Origin: an uncultured Pelagibacteraceae bacterium
GTDB lineage: Bacteria; Pseudomonadota; Alphaproteobacteria; Pelagibacterales; Pelagibacteraceae
DNA length: 64,000 nt
Reading direction: 5' to 3'
Assembly: GCA_902608975.1 (NCBI GenBank)
Contig: CACLQI010000005.1
Coordinates: 1 to 64,000, forward strand
A model generated the notes under the pieces. That model was not told where the DNA came from and made no database searches. It worked only from the letters and a program-made list of their open reading frames with translations. Both the position numbers and the translations under genes were made by a program. Positions 12,034-19,945 of the stretch are shown piece after piece. The stretch's first letter is position 1, and each line of letters starts with the position of its first letter.

Positions 12034-12219
12034 TCAATTTTTAATATACCAAATAATTAAAAACCCAATTAAAGCAAAGATCATTCCTCCGGTTCTTAAC
12101 TGTGAGTTTTTAACCATTTCTAGTTTCTGTAACATATTTTTCATTTTTGCTGGAAATAAGGCATATAAAATACCTTCTATAAAAAGGAAAAGTCCAAAAG
12201 CTATTATAAGCTCTTTCAT
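12034..12219 (-). CDS. DUF2065-family small membrane protein
   Basis: A 61-aa protein with two membrane helices (residues 2-20 and 43-59) separated by a basic loop with the LFPAKMKNML motif typical of DUF2065 (YjeT-like). It is usually found beside hflC, as here (11 nt downstream of hflC, 1 nt before the protease). Function is unknown. Membership is judged from size, topology and context. Confidence 0.8.
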   Translation of the reverse strand: MKELIIAFGLFLFIEGILYALFPAKMKNMLQKLEMVKNSQLRTGGMIFALIGFLIIWYIKN

Positions 12220-12230
12220 TTTTATATTAT

Positions 12231-13103
12231 TTATTGTGATGATCTTGGCTTTATGTTTCCAAAGAATTTAAAAAATTCACTATCTGGAGATAAAATTAAA
12301 GAAGTATCTCCTCCTATTAAAGCTTTTTCATAAGCTTGCATTGCTCTATAGAAAGCAAAAAACTCGGGGTCCTTTCCAAATGCGTCAGCAAATATTTTAT
12401 TTCTTAACCCGTCACCTTCACCTTTCATAATTTCAGAATTTTTATTTGCTTCAGCTAATATAACAGCTACTTCTTTATCTGCAGTAGAGGTAATTGTTAC
12501 AGCCATTTCTGCACCTCTAGCTCTGAATTCTTTAGCTTCTCTTTCTCTTTCAGTTTGCATTCTTCTATAAATCGCATCACTGTTTGCTTGAGGCAAGTCT
12601 GCTCTTTTAATCCTGACATCAACTATTTTTATTCCAAATTTATTTGCTTCATTATTAACACCTTCTTGGATCAAAGCCATTTGCTTATTTCTGTCTTCAG
12701 ATAACAATGTTTGTAATCTTTGCGTTCCCAAAACACTTCTTATTCTTGAATTAATAATTGTTGAAAGTCTAGACCTAGCTACTCTTTCATTCCCAACCGA
12801 AATATAGAATTTGAGAGGATCAACTATTTGAAATCTTGCAAATGCATCAACGATTAATCTTTTTTGATCTGACGCAATAACTTCTTCTGGTGGAGCGTCT
12901 AAGTTTAATATTCTCTTATCTAAAAATACTACGTTTTGTATAAATGGAATTTTAAAATTTAGACCAGGTTTTAAAATAATTCTTTTTGGGTCACCGAACT
13001 GTAGAACAATTGCTTGATTTATTTCCTTTACTATAAAAATAGAAAAAAACGCAGTTACAGCTAAAACAATAATTATTGGTAAAATAAATTTTCCAGCTTT
13101 CAT
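12231..13103 (-). CDS. hflC: HflC, FtsH-associated membrane protein
   Basis: A 290-aa SPFH/band-7 protein. There is one N-terminal membrane anchor (residues 5-25), the prohibitin-like domain (QFGDPKRIILKPGLNFKIPF onward), and an alanine- and charge-rich helix with REREAKEFRARGAEMA around residue 190. With HflK it forms the large periplasmic cage around the FtsH protease. Its ATG overlaps the hflK stop by 1 nt. Confidence 0.95.
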   Translation of the reverse strand: MKAGKFILPIIIVLAVTAFFSIFIVKEINQAIVLQFGDPKRIILKPGLNFKIPFIQNVVFLDKRILNLDAPPEEVIASDQKRLIVDAFARFQIVDPLKFYISVGNERVARSRLSTIINSRIRSVLGTQRLQTLLSEDRNKQMALIQEGVNNEANKFGIKIVDVRIKRADLPQANSDAIYRRMQTEREREAKEFRARGAEMAVTITSTADKEVAVILAEANKNSEIMKGEGDGLRNKIFADAFGKDPEFFAFYRAMQAYEKALIGGDTSLILSPDSEFFKFFGNIKPRSSQ

Positions 13104-14200
13104 TAGTTTGACCTCTTTTTAGTTAATTCTGGTAATGGCAAGTAAGGAACTACTCCTGATCCAGAATTTTTATCGATTATTACTTTATCAATATCAGCAA
13201 GTACTTTTTCCATCGTTTCCAAATACATTCTTTCTTGAGTCACTTCTTTTGCTTTGGCATACTCTGTATATATTGCAATAAACCTGCTTGCTTCACCTTC
13301 TGCTTTTGCAACAACTTCTTTTTTGTATGCTTCTGCTGCCTGTAAAATTTTTTGTGCTTCTCCTCGTGCTCTTGGTATTACATCATTAGCATAAGCTTCA
13401 GCTTCATTTTTTGATCTTTCCATATCTGCCCTTGCAGCTTGCACATCTCTAAATGCATCAATAACTTGATCTGGAGGATCGGCCTTTTGAGTTTGAACTT
13501 GAGTTATTTGAATTCCACTATTGTATTCATCTAAAATTGATTGAATAATTTCTTCCGTCTCGGCCTCAATTATTGCTCTTCCCTCTGTTAAGATCGGCTG
13601 TAATTGACTTTTTGCAATTACTTCCCTCATTGCTGTCTCTGCTGCTGCTTTTACAGTTCCTTGAGGATCTTGAATTTTAAATAAAAAGTTTCCAGCATCT
13701 TTAATTACCCAAAAAACTGAAAAGTCAATATTAACAATATTTTCATCTCCTGTTAACATTAAGCTTTCTTCTGGAACGTCTGCGACTCCTCCAGAAGTAA
13801 AACCTGAATCTCTCTCTGACCTAAAACCAATATCCATTCTATTTACTTTTGTAACTTTTGGTGTTTGGACAGTTTCTATTGGAAAAGGAATATGATAATT
13901 TAATCCTGGTTGAGTTGTTTTTACAAATTTTCCGAATCTTAAAACAACACCTTGTTCATCGGGCAACACTCTATACAACCCACTAGCTACCCAAATGATC
14001 GCAACTATAACTATCCCAACAACAATTGATTTTGCTCCACCAGAATTTCCTCCTGGCAAAATATCATTAATTGTCTTTTGGATTTTTTTTATAATTTCTT
14101 CGATATCGGGTGGTCTCGGTCCTCTTCCGGATCCGTTTCCTCCACCTCCAGGGGGTGACCCCCATGGACTTCCACCTCTGCTTTTAAAATCGTCTACCAT
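13103..14200 (-). CDS. hflK: HflK, FtsH-associated membrane protein
   Basis: A 365-aa SPFH protein and partner of HflC. The N-terminus is Gly/Pro-rich (residues 8-34: GGSPWGSPPGGGG and following), characteristic of HflK. Next comes a membrane helix (about 59-79), a band-7 domain starting GVVLRFGKFVKTTQPGLNYHIPFP, and a long Ala/Glu helix. It is the first gene of a minus-strand run (hflK, hflC, DUF2065, htrA, miaA, ilvB, ilvH, ilvC), divergent from mrp with 49 nt between. Confidence 0.95.
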   Translation of the reverse strand: MVDDFKSRGGSPWGSPPGGGGNGSGRGPRPPDIEEIIKKIQKTINDILPGGNSGGAKSIVVGIVIVAIIWVASGLYRVLPDEQGVVLRFGKFVKTTQPGLNYHIPFPIETVQTPKVTKVNRMDIGFRSERDSGFTSGGVADVPEESLMLTGDENIVNIDFSVFWVIKDAGNFLFKIQDPQGTVKAAAETAMREVIAKSQLQPILTEGRAIIEAETEEIIQSILDEYNSGIQITQVQTQKADPPDQVIDAFRDVQAARADMERSKNEAEAYANDVIPRARGEAQKILQAAEAYKKEVVAKAEGEASRFIAIYTEYAKAKEVTQERMYLETMEKVLADIDKVIIDKNSGSGVVPYLPLPELTKKRSN

Positions 14201-14249
14201 GACAATGTATATAATGTCTTTAATGGGAAAAACAAGTTAAGATAAGAAT

Positions 14250-15074
14250 ATGCCAAAAGAAAAGCCTGAACTAAGTGACGCAATGAAGAAAAAAATGCAA
14301 GGAAAAACCTTTGAAAAAAACCCTATTAAAGGAACGAAATTTACAATCGCAATTTCCAGTGCAAAAGGAGGAGTTGGAAAATCTACTTTTGCAACAAACT
14401 TGGCTTTAGCTTTAAAAAAAGTTGGATGTAAAGTTGGTTTACTCGATGCTGATATTTATGGACCATCAATTCCAAAAATGTTTGATATTAATGAAAAACC
14501 AAAAAGTGACGGTCAAACTTTAATTCCAATCATGAAGTATGACATTCAATGTATGTCTATAGGTTTTCTTGCAGATCAACAAACTCCAATGATTTGGAGA
14601 GGACCAATGGTGACAAGTGCTATAAAAACTTTTACACAAAAAGTATCATGGAAAGAATTAGACTTTATTATAGTAGATATGCCACCAGGGACAGGAGATA
14701 CACAATTAACATTTGCACAAGAAATTAAATTAGATGGGGCAATTATTGTATCTACTCCTCAAGAAGTTGCCTTAATAGATGTTAAAAGAGGAATAAAAAT
14801 GTTCGATAAACTTGGTGTTAAAATTTTAGGTCTTGTAGATAATATGAGCTACTTCAAAGGAGATGATGGAAAAAAATATAATATATTTGGAGAAGGGGGT
14901 GTAAAAAAAACTGCTGATGAATTCAGCAAAGAATTTTTAGGAGAAATCCCAATTAACCCTAAAGTTGGGAAAAGTGGAGATCAAGGTAAACCAATAGTTG
15001 AGTCCAACCCAGAACATGAAATATCTAAAATTTATTTAAATTTTGCAAATAAAATTAAATCAACTTATCTTTAA
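14250..15074 (+). CDS. mrp: Mrp/ApbC-type P-loop ATPase, iron-sulfur carrier
   Basis: A 274-aa protein with the deviant Walker A motif KGGVGKST (residues 39-46), the [12 protein letters not shown] signature and [13 protein letters not shown]. The family delivers Fe-S clusters. The form is short and lacks the N-terminal MIP18-like domain of longer Mrp proteins. A C-terminal CxxC metal motif (normally CPxC after DNMSYF) is absent: here the sequence reads [18 protein letters not shown], so cluster binding by the usual cysteines is doubtful. It converges on thyX with 20 nt overlap. Confidence 0.9.
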   Translation: MPKEKPELSDAMKKKMQGKTFEKNPIKGTKFTIAISSAKGGVGKSTFATNLALALKKVGCKVGLLDADIYGPSIPKMFDINEKPKSDGQTLIPIMKYDIQCMSIGFLADQQTPMIWRGPMVTSAIKTFTQKVSWKELDFIIVDMPPGTGDTQLTFAQEIKLDGAIIVSTPQEVALIDVKRGIKMFDKLGVKILGLVDNMSYFKGDDGKKYNIFGEGGVKKTADEFSKEFLGEIPINPKVGKSGDQGKPIVESNPEHEISKIYLNFANKIKSTYL

Positions 15075-16002
15075 AATCAAAAGCAGTCATTAATTCATTC
15101 CATTCTCTTTTTGACAGACCAGAGTCTTCAACTTTAACATCTTCACCTTTGATAAGTTTTTGAATTACAATTTTTCCTTTAGCTGAAACTTCTGTACCTC
15201 CAACTCTGTAATCCATAAAAGCCTCATAAGTAATTGGAACCCATTTTTTTACTGTATCTAACATTGCATCGGCGTATGCTCTTATTTCGTATTGTGCGTG
15301 GCTATCTGCCCTAAGTCTTAAAAAATTCATTAAATTTAATAAATCTGTTTTCCAATACCACTGGGTATAAGTATTTAAAGTTAAATTCATTCTAGCAAGT
15401 TCTCTTGCTAATCCTTTTTTATTTTCATCGATAGTTGTGCCATCAAACCTTTGATTAAGCATCTCCTCATAATTTTTATAGGTACGTTCAGCATCATTTT
15501 TTAATAGATCTAAAACCTGCTTTGCTTGGTCTCCTTCGATAATCTCTCCTCTGCCTTGCCTATTACTTTGTGATTGTGCAGCTAAATTTTCTGATGAAGG
15601 CAAATAAAATTCTTTATCTAAAATTGAATACCTTGCTGAATATTCATTTACATTTGCAGTTCTATGTCTAATCCATTGACGTGCAATAAAAATAGGTAGT
15701 TTTACATGATATTTTATTTCACACATTTCAAATGGAGTGCTATGCCAATGTCGCATTAAATATTTTATCAATCCACTATCAGTAGAAACTTTCTTTGTTC
15801 CTTTTCCATAAGACACTCTAGCTGCTTGAACAATTGAACTATCATCACCCATATAGTCAACCACTCTTATAAATCCATGATCAAGAATGGGCATTGCTTC
15901 ATAAAGAATATTTTCAAGTTCTGGGGCTGTAACTCTTTTTGTCTTATTTTCCTGTTTTTGTTGATCTTTTATTTCTTGTGACTGCTCTTTAGTTAATTTC
16001 AT
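15055..16002 (-). CDS. thyX: Flavin-dependent thymidylate synthase
   Basis: A 315-aa enzyme making dTMP from dUMP with FAD, NADPH and methylene-THF. The ThyX signature RHRxxxxNExSxR is complete at residues 112-124. The N-terminus adds about 25 charged residues. ThyX replaces ThyA in SAR11-type and other alphaproteobacteria that lack a standard DHFR-ThyA pair. Its 3' end overlaps mrp. Its start faces the tmRNA region, and the transcripts diverge. Confidence 0.95.
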   Translation of the reverse strand: MKLTKEQSQEIKDQQKQENKTKRVTAPELENILYEAMPILDHGFIRVVDYMGDDSSIVQAARVSYGKGTKKVSTDSGLIKYLMRHWHSTPFEMCEIKYHVKLPIFIARQWIRHRTANVNEYSARYSILDKEFYLPSSENLAAQSQSNRQGRGEIIEGDQAKQVLDLLKNDAERTYKNYEEMLNQRFDGTTIDENKKGLARELARMNLTLNTYTQWYWKTDLLNLMNFLRLRADSHAQYEIRAYADAMLDTVKKWVPITYEAFMDYRVGGTEVSAKGKIVIQKLIKGEDVKVEDSGLSKREWNELMTAFDFKDKLI

Positions 16003-16012
16003 GATTTAGTTA

Positions 16013-16042
16013 TTGAATCTCAGTTAATACGTTTTATATTAT
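16013..16042 (+). promoter_or_regulatory. Possible promoter of the tmRNA gene
   Basis: TTGAAT (16013-16018) is followed by a TATATT/TATTAT box (16035-16042) with 16-18 nt spacing, a few bases before the start of the tmRNA acceptor segment. Inferred from position and consensus only. Confidence 0.4.
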
Positions 16043-16220
16043 TAATGTTGGTTTTCCAACTATGACGATAAACGAATTTCGTAATAACCATTACGGACGT
16101 GGGGGCAGTACCCACCACCTCCACCATTTACAACTTGCGGGGGTGAATTAGGATCGACGGATGTCTAAAGGCTATTCTTTCGTTCGGTATTGTTCCGCCG
16201 CGACGGGCTAAATTATAATT

Positions 16221-16250
16221 GCAAATGATAAATTTGCTCTTGCTGCTTAA
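16221..16250 (+). other. tmRNA proteolysis-tag reading frame
   Basis: The codons read ANDKFALAA and then TAA. The AND start and the LAA end are typical of SsrA tags. The stop codon lies in the 5' arm of a perfect 9-bp hairpin (CTTAATTAA/TTAATTAAG, 4-nt loop). The tag is short: nine residues counting the first Ala as the resume codon. Confidence 0.85.
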
Positions 16251-16279
16251 TTAATTTATTAATTAAGTAACGGGGTTTT

Positions 16280-16304
16280 GGGGCACCTGGCAACAGAACG
16301 CCCC
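16280..16304 (+). repeat. tmRNA 3'-terminal hairpin, copy 1 (putative attachment site)
   Basis: Stem GGGGC/GCCCC encloses the 15-nt loop ACCTGGCAACAGAAC. Identical loops recur at 20029-20053 and 20150-20174, and a truncated one at 18172-18190, all on the plus strand. This copy closes the intact tmRNA; the others lie downstream of accessory genes. Confidence 0.75.
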
Positions 16305-16349
16305 TTTCCAAAGGTTTCCATTGTCCCCAGTCATTTTCCAAAAGGAATT

Positions 16350-16382
16350 TACATTGAAGTTTACATTGAAGTTACAATGAAG
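16350..16382 (+). repeat. Left iteron cluster of accessory segment A
   Basis: Three direct copies of a 10-mer: TACATTGAAG at 16350-16359 and 16362-16371, and TACAATGAAG at 16373-16382. The same 10-mers recur in the opposite order at 18063-18129 beyond the membrane-protein gene. The start-to-start spacing of 11-12 bp suggests a protein-binding array. Nothing else recognisable lies between the tmRNA end and the stop of the next gene at 16445. Confidence 0.6.
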
Positions 16383-16444
16383 TTAGAAAACAAAATTTGA
16401 CCGTTATACGCGCAGATGCGTCTAATAACATTGTTTAAAAAAAC

Positions 16445-18019
16445 TTATACTAAAGGTTTATAAAATAATTGTTTTATATCCTTTTGATTATCATTTTCAT
16501 GTGTCGAAACATTTAATAAGAAACTACTTAGTAAAAACCATCCAAATATTGGACCCATTAAAGTTAACATTATAATTCTGTTTAAAGTTCTAGATGTAAC
16601 ATCTGGAACAAATCTTTTAACAGCGATCATAAATTGTTCTTTATCTATATTTCCCCTAAAGTAATGAACAAAAAAAGGAAATAAGTGGATAGATAGAACT
16701 ATCATTCCTGCAGATGCTGCTCCTTCTTGTAAATAAAAACCATGTTTAGTGTTTAGAAGTTTCTCAAAATTTTCATTTGATAGTTTTATTACTTCATCAG
16801 TTTTATATTTTCCTCCTGCAACCAAAGGATTATTCATTTTTTCGGCAGTTTCAGGAGATGTTATTACTGGTGTGTCTGGGTATCTATCAAGATGATGCTC
16901 TATATAATTTTTATCATCTGTTAATTTATAATTTACTTCATAGGTTTGGTTAGTTTTAGTATTGTAAAACCTTACATCTGTTGCTGGGTGAGCAGGATCA
17001 GTGAATAATTCTGCTGTCCAATAATCTCCATCCATATTTTCATAATTAGATTCTAAAATTTCGTAAAATTTTGATTGAACTAAATTATCTACACCAGGTA
17101 ATTGCTCTATATTATAACTCTTTGCAAGAGTCCTTATTTCATCAATCGAGGCATTAGGATTAAGTTTGTTAGTAAAAGACATTCTCCATGCATCTAACCA
17201 CATTTGACTAATTGGTCCCTCAAAACTATCTGTTCTTCCATCAAGTAAATACGCCATACTAGCAGCAAAAAAAACTTCCCCTTTTACTTTTTTTTTATAA
17301 TCAATATTTAATTGAATGAATGACTTAACATTATCCTTAATTTGATTAAATAAACTAGGCATATCTTTTAATAACAAAGTCATTAAACTTTTTCCTATCT
17401 TGTATGTGAAAGTTGATGCATTAGTTGCTATTCTTCCTAGCGAACTTAATTTAAGTTTTTCTTTTCCAGAGTTTTTTATTTCTGTGAAAGAAAGATAACA
17501 AAAGATACCTAAAAATAGGTTTGTAATAACAACAGAAACAAATGATGCAGGAGTTGCTGCCGGTAAATGTGTAATCAATTTAAAGATAACTTGTAATACT
17601 TTTTCAAAAGCATAAAGAACTACTATAGAGGAAAGACCAACTGCGCCTAAAAGTTTGAAGACATTTTCTCTTTTAAAATCTAGACCTACTAATCTAGCAA
17701 TATTCACTGCCATAGTAAATTCAAGCGCTTGTGCAACGTATAACCCAACTCCAATATCGCCAGGTATAGCAACCAATATACCAATAACTATCGAGCAACC
17801 TATGATAAATCTAAATATTTGTTCTTCAGATTTTTTATTAATTATACTGGATGCAACATTAATTAAATCATAAGGAATAATAGCATCTGTCAAAAATCTA
17901 TTTGTAAAAAATGTCTTTAGATCTTCATAATACTTTAACCATTTATCTTTACTGTTTAAAAAACCAAAAATATTTTTTTTTACAAAATCAAAAGTGCTTT
18001 TAAAGTATTTAAAAACCAA
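16445..18019 (-). CDS. Unknown multi-pass membrane protein, island cargo
   Basis: 524 aa, not recognised. Hydrophobic stretches lie at about residues 88-115, 140-165 and 180-200, and near the C-terminus (about 430-450 and 485-510). Between them is a polar region of roughly 200 residues containing DPAHPATDVRFYNTKTNQ and HHLDRYPDTPVI. The N-terminal membrane part (AIPGDIGVGLYVAQALEFTMAVNIARLVGLDF) faintly recalls DUF697-type membrane domains; this is weak. It is flanked on both sides by matching iterons and lies between copies of the tmRNA terminal hairpin, so I infer mobile cargo. No transposase or integrase accompanies it. Confidence 0.7.
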   Translation of the reverse strand: MVFKYFKSTFDFVKKNIFGFLNSKDKWLKYYEDLKTFFTNRFLTDAIIPYDLINVASSIINKKSEEQIFRFIIGCSIVIGILVAIPGDIGVGLYVAQALEFTMAVNIARLVGLDFKRENVFKLLGAVGLSSIVVLYAFEKVLQVIFKLITHLPAATPASFVSVVITNLFLGIFCYLSFTEIKNSGKEKLKLSSLGRIATNASTFTYKIGKSLMTLLLKDMPSLFNQIKDNVKSFIQLNIDYKKKVKGEVFFAASMAYLLDGRTDSFEGPISQMWLDAWRMSFTNKLNPNASIDEIRTLAKSYNIEQLPGVDNLVQSKFYEILESNYENMDGDYWTAELFTDPAHPATDVRFYNTKTNQTYEVNYKLTDDKNYIEHHLDRYPDTPVITSPETAEKMNNPLVAGGKYKTDEVIKLSNENFEKLLNTKHGFYLQEGAASAGMIVLSIHLFPFFVHYFRGNIDKEQFMIAVKRFVPDVTSRTLNRIIMLTLMGPIFGWFLLSSFLLNVSTHENDNQKDIKQLFYKPLV

Positions 18020-18062
18020 TTTTATTCCTTTTTTTAATAACCAATTAAATTTATCCTTGATT

Positions 18063-18129
18063 TACAATGAAGTCGAGAAACAAGGTTCCTGCCAAAAACG
18101 CTAAACTTACATTGAAGAATACATTGAAG
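18063..18129 (+). repeat. Right iteron cluster of accessory segment A
   Basis: TACAATGAAG at 18063-18072 and TACATTGAAG at 18108-18117 and 18120-18129, in the same orientation as the left cluster. The TACAATGAAG copies on both sides continue into similar sequence (AGAAAACAA at left, AGAAACAAG at right), so the two ends of the segment are related. Confidence 0.6.
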
Positions 18130-18171
18130 TGTTTCAAAAAGTCTTTATTTTCTGTTAGTATTTAAATTATA

Positions 18172-18190
18172 GGGGGAAACAGAACGCCCC
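18172..18190 (+). repeat. Truncated copy of the tmRNA 3' hairpin
   Basis: GGGGG, then AAACAGAAC, then GCCCC. The 3' half of the ssrA-end hairpin loop is kept, the 5' half (ACCTGGC) is lost or altered, and a short stem can still form. It separates the membrane-protein segment from the regulator/HNH segment. Confidence 0.5.
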
Positions 18191-18215
18191 TACTTATTCT
18201 AATATTTTATTGATT

Positions 18216-18518
18216 TTATCCTACAGATTTAATCTTTGGCACACTGGTGGCACACTTTTCATCAAAATTTAAAATGTATTCACAACCGTTACCTTTTTTA
18301 ATTTTTTTAATTAATTTAATTCTATTTAAATGATGAGTTGATTTTTGAATTGATGATCTGGCTAAACCAATCAACTTGCTAATTTCTATATATTGAAAAT
18401 TTGATCTGTCTTTATACTGATCTAATAAAGCAACAAGGGCAAAATAGACTATCCTATCATTTGAGCTCAACCTCTTATCGGTTAAGATATTTTTATCTAC
18501 AAGAATATGATTATTCAT
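18216..18518 (-). CDS. Small winged-helix DNA-binding protein
   Basis: 100 aa. Residues 18-75 read like a winged helix (LSSNDRIVYFALVALLDQY, then IEISKLIGLARSSIQKSTHHLNRIKLIKKI with a beta-wing), as in phage and plasmid HTH_36-type replication or regulatory proteins. It overlaps the end of the upstream repressor-like gene by 8 nt, so the two are coupled. Its last ten or so codons lie inside a repeat that recurs at 19946-19973, so the present C-terminus may be set by the recombination site. Confidence 0.65.
   Translation of the reverse strand: MNNHILVDKNILTDKRLSSNDRIVYFALVALLDQYKDRSNFQYIEISKLIGLARSSIQKSTHHLNRIKLIKKIKKGNGCEYILNFDEKCATSVPKIKSVG
18231..18258 (+). repeat. GGCACA double-motif repeat, left copy
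   Basis: It starts AATCTTTGGCACA and continues to TGGCACACTT. The same arrangement recurs in the same orientation at 19946-19973, with a small difference between the two GGCACA units. The repeats bracket the regulator, tRNA-remnant and HNH block. Confidence 0.6.
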
Positions 18519-19062
18519 TCTGGAAGTGAGTTCTTTTATATAGATATTGTATCTCTGAAAGGTTGCCTAATATTGGAGTTTCAAAATTATTAGCATTAGA
18601 CACACTAAATGAACCTGATTTAAGTACATTTATATATCCACAATACTTTATATTTTCTAAATAAATCAAATAAATTTTATTTGGATTTATTAAGTTTATA
18701 GAAATTTCATTATTATCAAAAAGGTGAAATCCACCTTCTATTGAATTGCTATAATTATAAACAACTATTTTGTTGCTTAATTCAAAAGGTAGTTCAATTT
18801 CTTTATGATCTTCATCAAAAACCCTATCCTCGACATAGCAATCGTTATCACAAAATAATTTAACTTTTGTCAGGGTGATATCATTAAAAATCTCTATTGG
18901 GTGACACTTTATTATCTTTGCTACTCTCACAGCATTATCCCATGAAATACATCTCGAATCTTCAGCCCAACGATTTATTGTAGATGCATCTTTATTAAGT
19001 AGTTTTGCTAAAGCGCTTTGTTTAATATTTTTTTTTATAAGTATATTTTTAAGTTGTGTCAT
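18511..19062 (-). CDS. Phage-repressor-like transcriptional regulator
   Basis: 183 aa. The N-terminal HTH (residues 1-58) has the XRE/Cro layout: IKQSALAKLLNKDASTINRWAED, then ISWDNAVRVAKIIKCHPIEIF. The C-terminal half is beta-rich and may be an S24/LexA-like dimerisation fold, but I see no clear catalytic Ser-Lys pair. It probably controls the small downstream wHTH gene and itself, as in phage or satellite lysogeny modules. Confidence 0.7.
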   Translation of the reverse strand: MTQLKNILIKKNIKQSALAKLLNKDASTINRWAEDSRCISWDNAVRVAKIIKCHPIEIFNDITLTKVKLFCDNDCYVEDRVFDEDHKEIELPFELSNKIVVYNYSNSIEGGFHLFDNNEISINLINPNKIYLIYLENIKYCGYINVLKSGSFSVSNANNFETPILGNLSEIQYLYKRTHFQNE

Positions 19063-19152
19063 AAGAATAAATTAATAAGCAAATATTTTATTTCAACAAT
19101 TAAAACAAAAAAAATGAAAATAGTTTCAATGTGTAGTTTAGTTTTCTTCCCA

Positions 19153-19187
19153 GGGGGTCGCAGGATTCGCACCTGCGACCCCGACCA
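19153..19187 (-). pseudogene. tRNA 3'-end-like remnant
   Basis: On the minus strand a variable-loop-like GGGTC, a T-stem GCAGG/CCTGC with loop TGCGAAT (consensus TTCGAAT) and a GACCCCC acceptor strand occur in tRNA order. The next bases are TGG, not a discriminator base plus CCA, and no 5' tRNA half exists upstream, where the HNH gene's stop codon lies. The element also forms a perfect 11-bp hairpin (19154-19182). It is most likely a tRNA end carried by an integrating element. A terminator-like hairpin is the alternative. Confidence 0.5.
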
Positions 19188-19190
19188 TAA

Positions 19191-19925
19191 TCATTTATTT
19201 GATTTTTTTATATTTTCTTCAGCCCATAAAGGTTGTAGATTTTTATAATTAAAACATTTCTTTTGCTGATCTGGATCACTTAAATCAAACTTAGAACAAG
19301 GCTTTATATGATCAATATGCCAACCATAACGACCTTGGTTTTTCCAATTCATACCTTTTTTAAATTTATTTTCTAAGTATTTTTTTAAAAAAGGTATCGA
19401 ACAACCTACTAAATCAGTTGTTGTATTTCTTTTTGTTAAATTTTGCTCCTTTAAAGCTAGTCTCATTCTTAAAGATAAATTATCTCTTATCCTTGTATGA
19501 GGGTCAGTTTTTCGTCTAATTGCTCTTCTTGCTATGTTTTTTTGATTTAATTCAACTCTATTTTTATCATAAAATTTTTTTTGAGATATTTTTTTCTTCC
19601 CAGAAATTGCATAATTTTTTTCATATTTTTGTTTAAGTTTTTTCCCTTTTTTAGTTTTATAAAATTCGATAACTTGTTTTCTTTCACAGGGACGACAAAC
19701 AGGTCTAAAAGTTAAAATATTCTTTTTTTTGCTTTTATATCTAAAATTCTTTGAATTTTTTTCTAAAAGTTTGCCACAAGATGTACAATTTTTATTTTTG
19801 CTTTTAGGTTTTTTAATATATTTTGCTCTTTTTTTAGCATTAATTTTGTCTTTATTTTTATTATAATATCTACGTTTAGCAGCAAGTCTTTCTGCTCTAT
19901 TTTTATATTTTTTAGGAGCCGCCAT
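19191..19925 (-). CDS. HNH endonuclease with zinc ribbon
   Basis: 244 aa, very basic. Repeated Lys/Tyr-rich segments occupy the N-terminus (residues 7-40). A CTSCGK...CRPC four-cysteine zinc ribbon spans about 48-80. The C-terminal HNH motif reads WHIDHIKPCSKFDLSDPDQQ...NYKNLQPLWAEENIKKSN. This is the phage and homing-endonuclease style of HNH protein. It may promote spread of the segment it lies in, or act as a phage packaging or defence nuclease. Its stop codon lies directly against the tRNA-like remnant. Confidence 0.85.
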   Translation of the reverse strand: MAAPKKYKNRAERLAAKRRYYNKNKDKINAKKRAKYIKKPKSKNKNCTSCGKLLEKNSKNFRYKSKKKNILTFRPVCRPCERKQVIEFYKTKKGKKLKQKYEKNYAISGKKKISQKKFYDKNRVELNQKNIARRAIRRKTDPHTRIRDNLSLRMRLALKEQNLTKRNTTTDLVGCSIPFLKKYLENKFKKGMNWKNQGRYGWHIDHIKPCSKFDLSDPDQQKKCFNYKNLQPLWAEENIKKSNK

Positions 19926-19945
19926 TAAATAATTTTAACACAAAA

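Larger units (their letters stand above)
16047..16306 (+). ncRNA. ssrA: Two-piece (circularly permuted) tmRNA
   Basis: The acceptor half comes first: a T-arm-like segment beginning GGACGTGGG, then the 3' strand CACCTCC followed by ACCA, ending at 16126. A 12-nt spacer follows. The coding half then starts at 16139 with GGGGGTGA and the GGATCGACGG block. The 5' GGGGGTG pairs with CACCTCC over 7 bp (one G-U). The tag reading frame is at 16221-16250. A 9-bp hairpin (16246-16267) follows it, and a terminal hairpin with stem GGGGC/GCCCC closes the gene at 16280-16304. This acceptor-then-coding order is the alphaproteobacterial permuted form. The outer 5' and 3' ends are estimates. Confidence 0.93.

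Noticed and set aside
16280-16304. Hairpin as a simple intrinsic terminator
   Set aside because: Only three T follow, the 15-nt loop is conserved exactly among copies while the stem covaries, and it sits at the tmRNA end. A terminator role may still be secondary.
19018-19248. Plus-strand ORF containing GGRRIRTCDP
   Set aside because: This peptide pattern is a well-known artefact of translating across tRNA 3' ends. It overlaps the tRNA-like remnant, the repressor start and the HNH end.
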